A stretch of 33,325 nt of DNA, from assembly GCA_016935155.1 (NCBI GenBank), contig JAFGRQ010000026.1, forward strand, positions 1 through 33,325, in the 5' to 3' direction. The notes beneath the pieces were generated by a model. The model saw only the letters and a list, made by a program, of their open reading frames with translations, did not search any database and was not told the origin of the DNA. The position numbers and the translations under genes were made by a program. The stretch comes from Candidatus Woesearchaeota archaeon. GTDB lineage: Archaea > Nanobdellota > Nanobdellia > Woesearchaeales > UBA10107. This document shows positions 17,868 to 26,579 of the stretch, in pieces (position 1 is the first letter of the stretch; each line of letters begins with the position of its first letter).

Positions 17868-18203
17868 CTACTTAACAACTCTTACGTCTTTTCCAATCAA
17901 CTGCAATTCTCCATCTAGGCCTTCGCTTGCTGTGCCTTTGATTTCAACATAATCTCCTTTATGCAAATCAATTGGATAGTCTTTGAATAAAACAACAGTT
18001 AGTTCATCTTCTTTCTGCAAGTCAATAAATGTGACTGAATCTCGTTCAGTGATTCTGTTTATTGTTCCCCTGACTAAATATGTTTTATCCTGTTCAAGCA
18101 GAGAACCTTCTCCAGTTTCGATTGTTTTTGAAATGAAAAATAAAAAAATCAGGCCAAGAACGGCAGACAGCAAAGTCAATTTCAACAGTGTTGATTCCTG
18201 CAT
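17868..18203 (-). CDS. Membrane-anchored OB-fold protein
   Basis: N-terminal TM segment; 'YLVRGTINRITERDSVTFIDLQ...LHKGDYVEIKGTASEGLDGELQLIGKDVRVV' is OB-fold-like. Start MQESTLLK chosen. Confidence 0.72.
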   Translation of the reverse strand: MQESTLLKLTLLSAVLGLIFLFFISKTIETGEGSLLEQDKTYLVRGTINRITERDSVTFIDLQKEDELTVVLFKDYPIDLHKGDYVEIKGTASEGLDGELQLIGKDVRVVK

Positions 18204-18262
18204 AAAGAAGTAAATCCAGTAACCTTTAAATACCATTGTATTCTCTTTTTCAATGGGGGAAA

Positions 18263-20116
18263 ATGCTCAAATTCAAAACTACTGCCGACCTTAAAGTTTC
18301 TAAGGAAACAATAAGCCAAGTTATAGGCCAGGAAAGTGCAGTCAACATAATTAAGAAAGCAGCCAGACAGAGGCGCCACGTTCTTTTGATTGGGGAGCCA
18401 GGGACTGGAAAATCAATGCTTGGTTTAGCCATGTCTGAACTCCTTCCCAAAGAAAAATTACAAGATATCGTTTCAGTTCCAAATCCGGAAGATGAAAATG
18501 AACCGAAAATCCAGACAACGTCTGCCGGCAAGGCAAGGAGTTCGCTCATAAAAGCAAGAATGGAATCAGAAGGTTCATTCAGAATTCAGAATGTAGTTAT
18601 TTTTGCACTAATATTGATCTCAATGTTTGCGCCGTGGTGGGCAAGAGATTACTACAAATCAGACATTATTTTTGCTGCATTCTTCATGGGAGGAATGGTT
18701 TTTCTTTTGGCAGCTGTACTTTTCATAAATATGGGAAAGAGATTCAATCAAAAAGTAATTCTTCCAAAAATAATTGTTGACAATTATAAAAAAAACCATG
18801 CACCATTCTTGGATGCAACAGGAGCTCATGCAGGAGCATTACTTGGAGATGTTTTGCATGATCCTTTTCAAACAGGAGGATTAGGAACTCCGCCCCATGA
18901 AAGAGTTGTTGCAGGAATGATTCACAAGGCGAACATGGGTGTCTTGTTCATTGATGAAATAGGAAATTTAGAGCCGGTATCTCAGCAGGAACTTCTTACT
19001 TCACTGCAGGAAGGAAAATATGCTATAACTGGGCAGTCGGAAAGAAGTGCTGGTGCAATGGTAAGAACAGAACCGGTTCCTTGCAATTTTATTTTGATTG
19101 CAGCAGGAAATTATGAGTCAATAAGAAAAATGCACCCTGCATTAAGAAGCAGAATAAGAGGATACGGCTATGAAGTTTACATGAAGGATTCCATGCAGGA
19201 TACTCCCGAAAACAGGGACAAAATTGCTTTTTTTGTTGCGCAAGAAGTAAAGAAGGACAAAAAAATCCCCCATTTTACAAGAGATGCAGTGGAAGCAATT
19301 ATACAAGAAGCGAGAAAAATGGCGAATCACAAAGGAAGATTAACTGTCAAATTAAGAGAACTCGGAGGATTAGTAAGAGCGGCAGGAGATTTGGCATTAG
19401 AAGCAAAATCAAAATTTGTTGAAAGAGAACACATAGCAGAAGCGAAAAAAATAGCAAGAACTCTTGAACAGCAAATCGCAGACAAATACATTGAAAGAAA
19501 AAAAGAATATGAAGTAATTCAAGTTACTGGAAAGAAAGTTGGAAGAGTAAATGGACTGGCAGTTATTGGAGATGAATCTGCAATGTCAGGAATTATCTTG
19601 CCAATAGAAGCAGAAGTGACTCCCGGCGGAAAAGAAAGAGAAATTGTTGCAACAGGAAAGTTAGGAGAAATTGCAAAAGAAGCTGTAAAAAATGTTTCTG
19701 CGATTGTTAAGAAATTATTTGGAGAAGATATTAAAGAGAAAAATGATATTTATGTTCAGTTCCTGCAAACATACGAGGGTGTTGAAGGAGATTCTGCTTC
19801 AATCGCTGTTGCAGTTGCAATAATCTCTGCATTAAAACAAGTTCCTGTAAAACAAGATTACGCAATAACTGGTTCATTGTCAGTCAGAGGAGATGTTCTT
19901 CCTGTCGGAGGAGTTTCATCAAAAATAGAAGCTGCAATCGAAGCCGGAATAAAGTTCGTTGTTGTTCCAAAATCAAACGAGCAAGATATTGTTGTGGATA
20001 AAGCTCAGTTGAGCAAAATAAAAGTAATTCCTGTTGAGAACATTTCTCAGGTTCTGAAAGAAGTCATGGATTGGAAAGGAAAAGAAGCTATTCTCAGAAA
20101 GATAACTCGCGGATGA
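18263..20116 (+). CDS. lonB: Archaeal ATP-dependent protease LonB
   Basis: Walker A '[14 protein letters not shown]', membrane insertion, Walker B '[10 protein letters not shown]', catalytic '[17 protein letters not shown]' and lysine in '[14 protein letters not shown]'. Confidence 0.95.
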   Translation: MLKFKTTADLKVSKETISQVIGQESAVNIIKKAARQRRHVLLIGEPGTGKSMLGLAMSELLPKEKLQDIVSVPNPEDENEPKIQTTSAGKARSSLIKARMESEGSFRIQNVVIFALILISMFAPWWARDYYKSDIIFAAFFMGGMVFLLAAVLFINMGKRFNQKVILPKIIVDNYKKNHAPFLDATGAHAGALLGDVLHDPFQTGGLGTPPHERVVAGMIHKANMGVLFIDEIGNLEPVSQQELLTSLQEGKYAITGQSERSAGAMVRTEPVPCNFILIAAGNYESIRKMHPALRSRIRGYGYEVYMKDSMQDTPENRDKIAFFVAQEVKKDKKIPHFTRDAVEAIIQEARKMANHKGRLTVKLRELGGLVRAAGDLALEAKSKFVEREHIAEAKKIARTLEQQIADKYIERKKEYEVIQVTGKKVGRVNGLAVIGDESAMSGIILPIEAEVTPGGKEREIVATGKLGEIAKEAVKNVSAIVKKLFGEDIKEKNDIYVQFLQTYEGVEGDSASIAVAVAIISALKQVPVKQDYAITGSLSVRGDVLPVGGVSSKIEAAIEAGIKFVVVPKSNEQDIVVDKAQLSKIKVIPVENISQVLKEVMDWKGKEAILRKITRG

Positions 20117-20152
20117 TAGTTTTAAAAAGTAGTTCTTTACTATTACGTTTAT

Positions 20153-20227
20153 GCCCCTGTAGTATAGCTTGGATAGTACACATGGTTGCGGTCCGTGAGA
20201 TCCCGGGTTCAAATCCTGGCAGGGGCG
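20153..20227 (+). tRNA. tRNA-Arg (anticodon GCG)
   Basis: Full cloverleaf: GCCCCTG/CAGGGGC acceptor, CATGG-TTGCGGT-CCGTG anticodon arm, CCGGG-TTCAAAT-CCTGG T-arm; TATA TTTAAAAAG about 28 nt upstream. Confidence 0.95.
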
Positions 20228-20365
20228 TTTCTTTTTTGCGAAGCCTTGGAAGTCTCGGAACCGAGGGTTCTGAGGTGGGAATCATTGCAGGGGCGTTTAG
20301 TTTTGCAATTTTAGCGTGCGATTTCTTTTCCTTATTGAAAATAATTGTTCTTAGCTTTGCTTATG

Positions 20366-20415
20366 TATTTACCAGCAAGTAGTAACAAAACGAAAGATAT
20401 ATAAAGAAGTAATAC
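20366..20415 (+). promoter_or_regulatory. Extended promoter of the shared class (TTACCAGCAAGTAGTAACAAAACGAAAGATATATAAAGAAGTAATAC)
   Basis: Very similar over about 65 nt to the region upstream of the 2649 gene. Confidence 0.7.
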
Positions 20416-20427
20416 AGAAAGGAAACT

Positions 20428-21417
20428 ATGTCAAACGGAAATGATGTACCCCACAACGAAGATCCAATTGTTCGTGAGTACATTGCGAGACTAAAATCGG
20501 AACTAAAACAGTATGAGAAAGAACTAGCTGGTGCTCAAGAAAGAGCAAATAGGGAATCAAAACAAAAATCAGAACTGGAGCAAAGGGTGGAAAAATTAAG
20601 TTCAACTCTGTTGACAACGAATGCAGAACTTGTCAGGGCAAATAGATTGCTAGTCGAAAAAACAACAGAAAATCAAGTATTGCATACACAGCACATCACA
20701 GATGATACTACCGGAATTCCGAATAAAAATTATTTGAGAGCCAGATTGACAGAAACAATAAAAACATCACAAAAATACGGAACATCTTTCTTATTCGGGC
20801 TAGGTGATTTGGATGGGTTCAAAATAATCAACGATACTTTCGGTCACGAAGAAGGAGACGGAATTCTAAAGGCAGTTACAAAAATAATCCTTCCCGCAAT
20901 ACCTGAAGAAGGCGTATTTGGAAGATGGTATCAAGGAGATGAATTTGCGTTTATTCTTCCAATCGGTGCTCCTAAAAAAACAGCAGAGCTTGGCGGCGGG
21001 GCAAAGAATGATGAAGCAAATAAAGCACTTTATGTTTTTGGAGATGTATTGAATAGATTAGAAAAAGCAAATCCAATCGAATATGAAATAGGAGCTCCAG
21101 AAGGAGACCTTGCAATAGGAAGAACACTTCCTGATGATATGCCTCTAACAATTTCATTGGGTGTTGTACAATACGATTCAAAAAGACACAGAAGCAATTG
21201 GAACGCAATTGCAAAACAGGCAGACGCATTAATGTACAAATCAAAAGAAGTAGGAAATAAAGGGCTTGCTAAGTTGTGTGACAGAGAACAACCATATTCA
21301 ATAGGAAATCCGGTAGCAATGAGTGCCTCCGATTACCTAAGAAATTTACCAGACGCCCTAGGAAAGGGGTTTAAGGCATGCAGCAAGGCCTTAAAAAGAA
21401 GAAGAAAACTCCACTAG
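20428..21417 (+). CDS. GGDEF-domain protein with N-terminal coiled coil (signature reads YQGDEF)
   Basis: 'DDTTGIPNKNYLRARL', 'FGLGDLDGFKIINDTFGHEEGDGIL', 'GRWYQGDEFAFIL', 'LTISLGVVQYD...ADALMYKSKEVGNKGLA'. Confidence 0.9.
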   Translation: MSNGNDVPHNEDPIVREYIARLKSELKQYEKELAGAQERANRESKQKSELEQRVEKLSSTLLTTNAELVRANRLLVEKTTENQVLHTQHITDDTTGIPNKNYLRARLTETIKTSQKYGTSFLFGLGDLDGFKIINDTFGHEEGDGILKAVTKIILPAIPEEGVFGRWYQGDEFAFILPIGAPKKTAELGGGAKNDEANKALYVFGDVLNRLEKANPIEYEIGAPEGDLAIGRTLPDDMPLTISLGVVQYDSKRHRSNWNAIAKQADALMYKSKEVGNKGLAKLCDREQPYSIGNPVAMSASDYLRNLPDALGKGFKACSKALKRRRKLH

Positions 21418-21468
21418 TTAGTGGTAAATATAGAAACGTTTAAATATTGGCTATTCCTTTCTCGGAGC

Positions 21469-21846
21469 ATGATTACACAGTCAACTTCGGTGGATTATTA
21501 TGAATTGAGGGGCGGAGCTTACAAGAGATTTGCCAAATTAGCAGAAAAAGCTTCTCAAAACCTAGGCGTTCTTTTACTTTTCCCAATAGACGGAGACTTA
21601 AAACAAATGCCGGATGTTCTGCAAGAAGTGAACAAACAGGGGCTTGATTTTGTTTCTGTTTCCAATTTGAATGGAATTATTGGAATAAATGCTTTCGACG
21701 AGAAGTCGGAAAATCAAGTTTCTGATGTGGCTCAAAAAGTTCAAGCATATCTTACTGCAACACACCCGTTAGTTAATTTCAAATTGAATTCCACCAGAAC
21801 AACAAATGATAATCTCGAAGAAGTATTAAAACAACTTTCTCAGTAA
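21469..21846 (+). CDS. Hypothetical protein adjacent to the GGDEF gene
   Basis: Intact ORF; TATA-like GTTTAAATAT about 30 nt upstream of the internal ATG at 21469. Confidence 0.65.
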   Translation: MITQSTSVDYYELRGGAYKRFAKLAEKASQNLGVLLLFPIDGDLKQMPDVLQEVNKQGLDFVSVSNLNGIIGINAFDEKSENQVSDVAQKVQAYLTATHPLVNFKLNSTRTTNDNLEEVLKQLSQ

Positions 21847-21847
21847 A

Positions 21848-22039
21848 TTATTTCATAAAAACAAACATTGCCCAGGCAGCAATCAGTAATCCAAGAGCGT
21901 GGGGAAATATTTTTTTTGCCTGATAATTCAGCTTACCTCTAACTGCGCTTTTAGCGATTCTCTTTGTTTTGAGTGCCACAATAAATAATGGCAGCAAGAC
22001 TTTATCAATCCAAAATCCCATTCTAACACCTTTGTTCAT
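21848..22039 (-). CDS. Small single-TM protein, 63 aa
   Basis: Intact ORF with C-terminal hydrophobic segment; TATA-like TTTTAAATA about 25 nt upstream. Confidence 0.55.
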   Translation of the reverse strand: MNKGVRMGFWIDKVLLPLFIVALKTKRIAKSAVRGKLNYQAKKIFPHALGLLIAAWAMFVFMK

Positions 22040-22080
22040 AATAGAGCCACTTAGAATCAGTATTTAAAACTTACTTATCG

Positions 22081-22199
22081 GATTAGCACCAGTTACCGAG
22101 TGATATTTGCTGAGCAATAAATGAAGCTGGAGGGGTCGTACCATCCGGGCCTTCAGCGTTACATAAAAAATTCCAGAGCATCGCGAGTCGGTGCTAATC
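22081..22199 (+). ncRNA. Candidate structured RNA, copy 2: GATTAGCACC...GGTGCTAATC terminal stem, GCTGGAGG/CCTTCAGC apical stem
   Basis: Perfect 10-bp terminal inverted repeat 119 nt apart; compensatory T-A to A-T change relative to copy 1; G-U wobbles in inner stems occur only if read on +. Confidence 0.6.
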
Positions 22200-23756
22200 T
22201 TCAGAATACTTCTTGATGCTCATTTGTCCTTTTCTCTTTGTTTCCTTGACTTCCTCAACCTTTTCTCCAACCTGTTCTTTTACGTATTTAGAAACATTAT
22301 CTCCAATCAACTGCTTTAATTTCATCAAATCAACTTTCTTGACATCTCCCAAATCTTTTATTCCGTTGCTGAACATTTTTCTAGCTCTAATTCTTCCAAT
22401 TTCTTTTAATTGCAGCAAAGGAAGCAGTTCTTCTTTTGCTCCGTATCTTAATCTTGCTCTTGTTTTTAGAATTTCTTTTGATAATTCTCTATTTCCAATT
22501 ATTTTTGAAAGTTCGTAGCATGAATAAATCAGCCAGTCTGCCGTTTCTAATTTTGCTCTTGTTTCTCCAGGTCTGACATCAAATGTTTCTAACAAATATT
22601 CATCATCTTTTTCTTCCATCCATTCCGCGAAAAAAGCAGTTGTTTTGATTGAGTTAAGGAAATCATCATATTCTTCTTCAAATTCATCCGGTTTTTCAGA
22701 AATTATTTCTTCTTCTTTTTCAACAATTAATGATGTGTAGTTTTCATATTCTCTTGATTTGACATTTAGCAGAGGTCTCATTTCAAGCGTATTAACAACC
22801 ATCTGCAAAATTCCGAATGGTTTTGCCGATTTTATGTTTTTGATTACTTCAATGAATTTATGAGCGGTTAATGGGTCGATATATAGTTGTGAAACTCTTT
22901 TTCCGAGTTCAGTTGCAGTTATTTTTGAGTCTTCAACCTCATCTGCTGAAACAAAATCTGATTTTTTGCTGTTTGTTTCAATAAATTCAAATTCTTTCAA
23001 TAAATGAATCATTTTGTCTATTATTTTTTCTAACTTGCTCAAATCTTCAAAATGAAACGCCCAGAATGTTTTTGAGAAGAAATCTACCAGTTGTTTTCTT
23101 GAATTTACAAAATTAGATGCAATTAGGCTCAATACATAAGTTCTAAGAACAGGTTCAACAGCTAATTTTGAAGTTATGTCTTCTGGAACTCCATCAACAT
23201 ATTTTTCAGTAACGTCGTCTCTTTCATTTTCAGTTGAAGTAATTATTATTGATTCTCCTTCTGTGTCATATTTAGGACGGCCTGCACGGCCGGCCATTTG
23301 CAAGTATTCTAAAACAGGAATGTAATTGTAGCCTCTGTTTGAAAATCTTTTAACGTCTCTGATAATTGTTCTGAACGCAGGCAAATCAACTCCTGCTGCT
23401 AATGTTGGAGTGCAGCAAATTATTTTTATATTTCCGTTTCTGAAATTGTCTTCAACTAATTCTTTTTGCTTGCTTGTTAATCCTGCGTGATGAAATGCAA
23501 CTTGATACTGAATATGTTCACTCAGTTTTTCACACTGTTTTGTCGGTCTGCTTAATGCTGTTAGAATTTCTTTTGATAATTCTTGATTTTTTGGAGTTTG
23601 ATTCTTCTTCAGAAATCTTGAAACATCTTCTGCAACCTTTTCAGCAGAACGCTTTGCATTAACGAAAACCAAGGCTTGTTTGTTGTTTTTTAATGTGTCT
23701 AGAATTACGTTTAATGTGTCATCATTTGTTTTTTCAGAGATGGCTAGGTTTTTCAT
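22194..23756 (-). CDS. Hel308/Ski2-like SF2 helicase, C-terminal part only (RecA2 domain onward)
   Basis: 'ALVFVNAKRSAEKVAEDV', 'VAFHHAGLTSKQKELVEDNFRNGNIKIICCTPTLAAGVDLPAFRTII', 'YLQMAGRAGRPKYDTEG'; no Walker A or DExH motif in the ORF. Confidence 0.88.
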   Translation of the reverse strand: MKNLAISEKTNDDTLNVILDTLKNNKQALVFVNAKRSAEKVAEDVSRFLKKNQTPKNQELSKEILTALSRPTKQCEKLSEHIQYQVAFHHAGLTSKQKELVEDNFRNGNIKIICCTPTLAAGVDLPAFRTIIRDVKRFSNRGYNYIPVLEYLQMAGRAGRPKYDTEGESIIITSTENERDDVTEKYVDGVPEDITSKLAVEPVLRTYVLSLIASNFVNSRKQLVDFFSKTFWAFHFEDLSKLEKIIDKMIHLLKEFEFIETNSKKSDFVSADEVEDSKITATELGKRVSQLYIDPLTAHKFIEVIKNIKSAKPFGILQMVVNTLEMRPLLNVKSREYENYTSLIVEKEEEIISEKPDEFEEEYDDFLNSIKTTAFFAEWMEEKDDEYLLETFDVRPGETRAKLETADWLIYSCYELSKIIGNRELSKEILKTRARLRYGAKEELLPLLQLKEIGRIRARKMFSNGIKDLGDVKKVDLMKLKQLIGDNVSKYVKEQVGEKVEEVKETKRKGQMSIKKYSED

Positions 23757-23850
23757 GGCTTATGTTACAGTTTTTTAATTAATAAATCTATGTCGCGGTT
23801 GTCTTATGGATATTCACTAGCTTTATATATTGGTTTATTATTTTGATGGC

Positions 23851-24069
23851 ATGGCAAATCTTTATTTTGTTGATAAAAATGGATATTTTGAAGGGTGTGG
23901 TTCGGAACCAAAACTAGATGATTTGGTTCTTAAGTTGGTTCAATTTTCAAAAGGAAAAGTGAACACGTGTGAAGTTTTTCAATTTGCCGATGCACGAAAA
24001 ATGGATGTTGCTATTGTTGTGAAATCAGATGACAATTATTTGACTATTAATTATTATCGTAAAAAATAA
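23851..24069 (+). CDS. Hypothetical protein, about 72 aa
   Basis: ORF with TATA (CTTTATATATTGG) about 30 nt upstream of MANLYFVD. Confidence 0.6.
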   Translation: MANLYFVDKNGYFEGCGSEPKLDDLVLKLVQFSKGKVNTCEVFQFADARKMDVAIVVKSDDNYLTINYYRKK

Positions 24070-24101
24070 GTTTTCTAATAAAAATTTCCAATAGAAAATG
24101 G

Positions 24102-24175
24102 TGAGCCCGGAGAGATTTGAACTCTCGACCGCCCGAGTATCAGTCGGGTGCTCCACCAGGCTAAGCTACAGGCTC
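24102..24175 (-). tRNA. tRNA-Ile (anticodon GAT)
   Basis: Reverse-strand cloverleaf: GAGCCTG/CGGGCTC, CCCGA-CTGATAC-TCGGG, GAGAG-TTCAAAT-CTCTC. Confidence 0.93.
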
Positions 24176-24183
24176 AAATGAAA

Positions 24184-24256
24184 CGCCCCTGGACGGACTC
24201 GAACCGTCGACCCCATGATTAACAGTCATGTGCTCTACCTGCTGAGCTACAGGGGC
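24184..24256 (-). tRNA. tRNA-Asn (anticodon GTT)
   Basis: Reverse-strand cloverleaf: GCCCCTG/CAGGGGC, CATGA-CTGTTAA-TCATG, GACGG-TTCGAGT-CCGTC. Confidence 0.95.
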
Positions 24257-24305
24257 ATTTTAACGTGTTTTAAAGGGCTTTGCCTTGATTTAAATAGTTT
24301 TTGCC

Positions 24306-24725
24306 TTAAATAAATCCTCTAACAGCAATCCCAATCAAAGCAAATAGCAAGAACTGCCATGTTTTCTTAAGAATTCCTGAATATTTGTGATTATGCATTA
24401 AACTTCCGAATGGAAACCCATAAATCAAAACCAAAGAACTCATGATAAAGTTAGGATTCATTCCAAGCATTAAACCGAACAAATAGTAATTCTTTTTCAC
24501 AAACATTGCAAGCACAAACAAAATAACTGCGACAACAAATTTATTCACAATTGTTGTTGGCAGCATAACAAAAAAGACAATAATTATCAGCAATCTCAGA
24601 AGATGTTCGAGGTTGATTAGATTTTGTTTTCCTGCAGAAACTTCTTCCTTTGCAATTTTTGATAGAAGTAATCCAATAAAAACTCCCAAATATGCAACAA
24701 GTATTGCAGTTACTTCATTAAACAT
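24306..24725 (-). CDS. Polytopic membrane protein
   Basis: Start MFNEV overlaps the stop of the upstream Dph2-like stub (ATGTTTAA); about 4-5 TM segments. Confidence 0.7.
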   Translation of the reverse strand: MFNEVTAILVAYLGVFIGLLLSKIAKEEVSAGKQNLINLEHLLRLLIIIVFFVMLPTTIVNKFVVAVILFVLAMFVKKNYYLFGLMLGMNPNFIMSSLVLIYGFPFGSLMHNHKYSGILKKTWQFLLFALIGIAVRGFI

Positions 24726-24984
24726 TATATGCCTCTTTTTTGAATGGTGAATGTCCGAAATGAATGAGCAAGTCAACCTTTAATTCCTCTAAACCTCTTG
24801 GCAAATCGCATGCTCCAAAACAAGAACCTCCCCAAATAATAACTTCTGCTTTTGTTTTTGCTTCAATTGCTTCCTGAATCTCTTTTGCTTTTGGCTTTAA
24901 TCCGTCTGGAAGCTGAATGCATACTCTCTTTGCTTTAGAAGTCTTAATTTCTTCAACAACTTTATCGAGTTCAAGGTCGTACAT
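24718..24984 (-). CDS. Dph2/Dph1-like N-terminal domain only (88 aa)
   Basis: 'KRVCIQLPDGLKPKAKEIQEAIEAKTKAEVIIWGGSCFGACDLPRGLEELKVDLLIHFGHSPF' matches the start of archaeal Dph2 but ends after the first domain. Confidence 0.8.
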   Translation of the reverse strand: MYDLELDKVVEEIKTSKAKRVCIQLPDGLKPKAKEIQEAIEAKTKAEVIIWGGSCFGACDLPRGLEELKVDLLIHFGHSPFKKEAYNV

Positions 24985-25026
24985 AGAATAATGATGGAAA
25001 TGACTGTTTTTAAACTTTTATCTTTG

Positions 25027-25323
25027 TTAATGTTGTGTTTCGAGTCTTCTTTCCAAATCTTTTGCCTTTTCTCCTGAAATTGAAAGAATTGTTTTGTTTT
25101 TTCTTTTGATTGTTGCTGTGTCGTAGGCATGGCAGCCAATGGCTGTTTGATAGTTGCTTACAGCACAAGGAAATTTAAAAAATACATCGTCGCCAACTTG
25201 GACTTTGTCTGTTTTCGGAATATCCCATTCATATTTTTCGCCATATCCTTGAAGTACAAGGCCCGTTACATAAGTTCCCTGGACAACTTCAAGAACACTA
25301 GAACTCAAATCCAATTGTCTCAT
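25027..25323 (-). CDS. Hypothetical protein, beta-rich, about 98 aa
   Basis: ORF with start MRQLDL overlapping the upstream gene end. Confidence 0.65.
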   Translation of the reverse strand: MRQLDLSSSVLEVVQGTYVTGLVLQGYGEKYEWDIPKTDKVQVGDDVFFKFPCAVSNYQTAIGCHAYDTATIKRKNKTILSISGEKAKDLERRLETQH

Positions 25324-25324
25324 T

Positions 25325-26521
25325 TTACTTTCTCTTAACGATTGCAATGCTTCTCAATATCATTCCAATAACGAATGTGCAAACAGCAGCAATTGCCGAG
25401 TTGTTCATCCAAGCTTCTGTTAAGAAGAAGTACGAGCCAATGCTTAAGAACAGTGATAAGAATGCAGCAACAATAAGGAAGTTAGCAAAAGCGTATGTTT
25501 TTGCGTAAGAACCAGATTTTTGTTTGGATTTGACAGCCACTTTTTTTGCCGGTTCTCTGACAATCATGCTTGCGCCATATGTTGAAGACTTAATTTCAGC
25601 ATCCTTTCTTGCCTTTTGGGATTCCAAAAACTTTTTCTGTGATTCAAAATTTTTACCTGATAATTTTGTATTCCTTACATTTGAAAGTTCCTTTTTGATA
25701 TCATCAAATTCGTCGCTAATGTCATCAATAAGGCCCTTAATCTGTTTTACCGTAACGAAATCTTTGCTCTGAGTTTTAAGTGAATTCAAATCCTTTGAAA
25801 CAACATCAAATTCATTGTTTATTTTTGCAATAACATTTTTAATTTCAGAATCCCTAACAAAAGATTTGGCATCTTTCTGAACCGAAAGGAGCTCTTTTCT
25901 TACAGAATCAAAATCATTTGTCATTTCATTCACAACGCCCCTGAGTTCGTTTTTGTCAACATAATTCTTCAAATCTTTTCTTAATTCAATGAATGCCTGG
26001 TTGTTTTCCCTGAATTTGTTTCCAATCTTGTTTTCAAAAGATCTTACGACATCGTTGCTCAGAATGTCTTTTTTGAATTCTACTTTTCTTATTTCCTGAG
26101 CAAGAGCATTAAGTTCCTTGTTTATTCCGGCAACAACTGTTTTAAGCTGGTTTTCAGAAGCTGAAGTTTTCATTTCGTTGTTTAATCTCAGTTCTGTAGA
26201 AACAAGCTTTGCATTCAATTCATCGAGTGATTCTTGGAATGCTTTCTTAGGAGGCTGGTTCATAACATTTACTTTCTTTTCTATTTCCCAAACTTTTTTT
26301 AGTTCTTCATTAACTTCTCCAAGTTTTATTTTCAGAACATTGATTTTATCTTTTGAAGCGGTTTCATCTTTTATTGTTAGAATTTCTCTTTGAAGCTGGC
26401 CGTATCTGTCAGCGGAGCTGTGAACTAGAACCTTGATTTCATTAATGTCCCTTTTTATGTTTCCGAAAGAATTCTCTAAAGCTCTGTTGAGTTGGGATAT
26501 GGTATTGACGTTTAATATCAT
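25325..26521 (-). CDS. Long coiled-coil protein with two C-terminal TM segments
   Basis: Repeating 'I..EFD.V.KEL.S...' heptad-like pattern, then two hydrophobic helices; TATA (GCTTTATATATAAATA) upstream. Confidence 0.78.
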   Translation of the reverse strand: MILNVNTISQLNRALENSFGNIKRDINEIKVLVHSSADRYGQLQREILTIKDETASKDKINVLKIKLGEVNEELKKVWEIEKKVNVMNQPPKKAFQESLDELNAKLVSTELRLNNEMKTSASENQLKTVVAGINKELNALAQEIRKVEFKKDILSNDVVRSFENKIGNKFRENNQAFIELRKDLKNYVDKNELRGVVNEMTNDFDSVRKELLSVQKDAKSFVRDSEIKNVIAKINNEFDVVSKDLNSLKTQSKDFVTVKQIKGLIDDISDEFDDIKKELSNVRNTKLSGKNFESQKKFLESQKARKDAEIKSSTYGASMIVREPAKKVAVKSKQKSGSYAKTYAFANFLIVAAFLSLFLSIGSYFFLTEAWMNNSAIAAVCTFVIGMILRSIAIVKRK

Positions 26522-26579
26522 TTAGCCACCTTGGCCAGACATAACCCTATTTATATATAAAGCTTTCTGTTTTTACCCT

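Noticed and set aside
20071-20382. 103-aa + strand ORF across tRNA-Arg
   Set aside because: Overlaps the lonB end and the entire tRNA; it is a by-product of open frame through the tRNA.
22081-22199. 5S rRNA (length ~119 nt and a CGTACCATCC stretch)
   Set aside because: Lacks the conserved 5S core (CCGAAC and surrounding loop) and the three-helix layout; the other copy lacks the stretch altogether.
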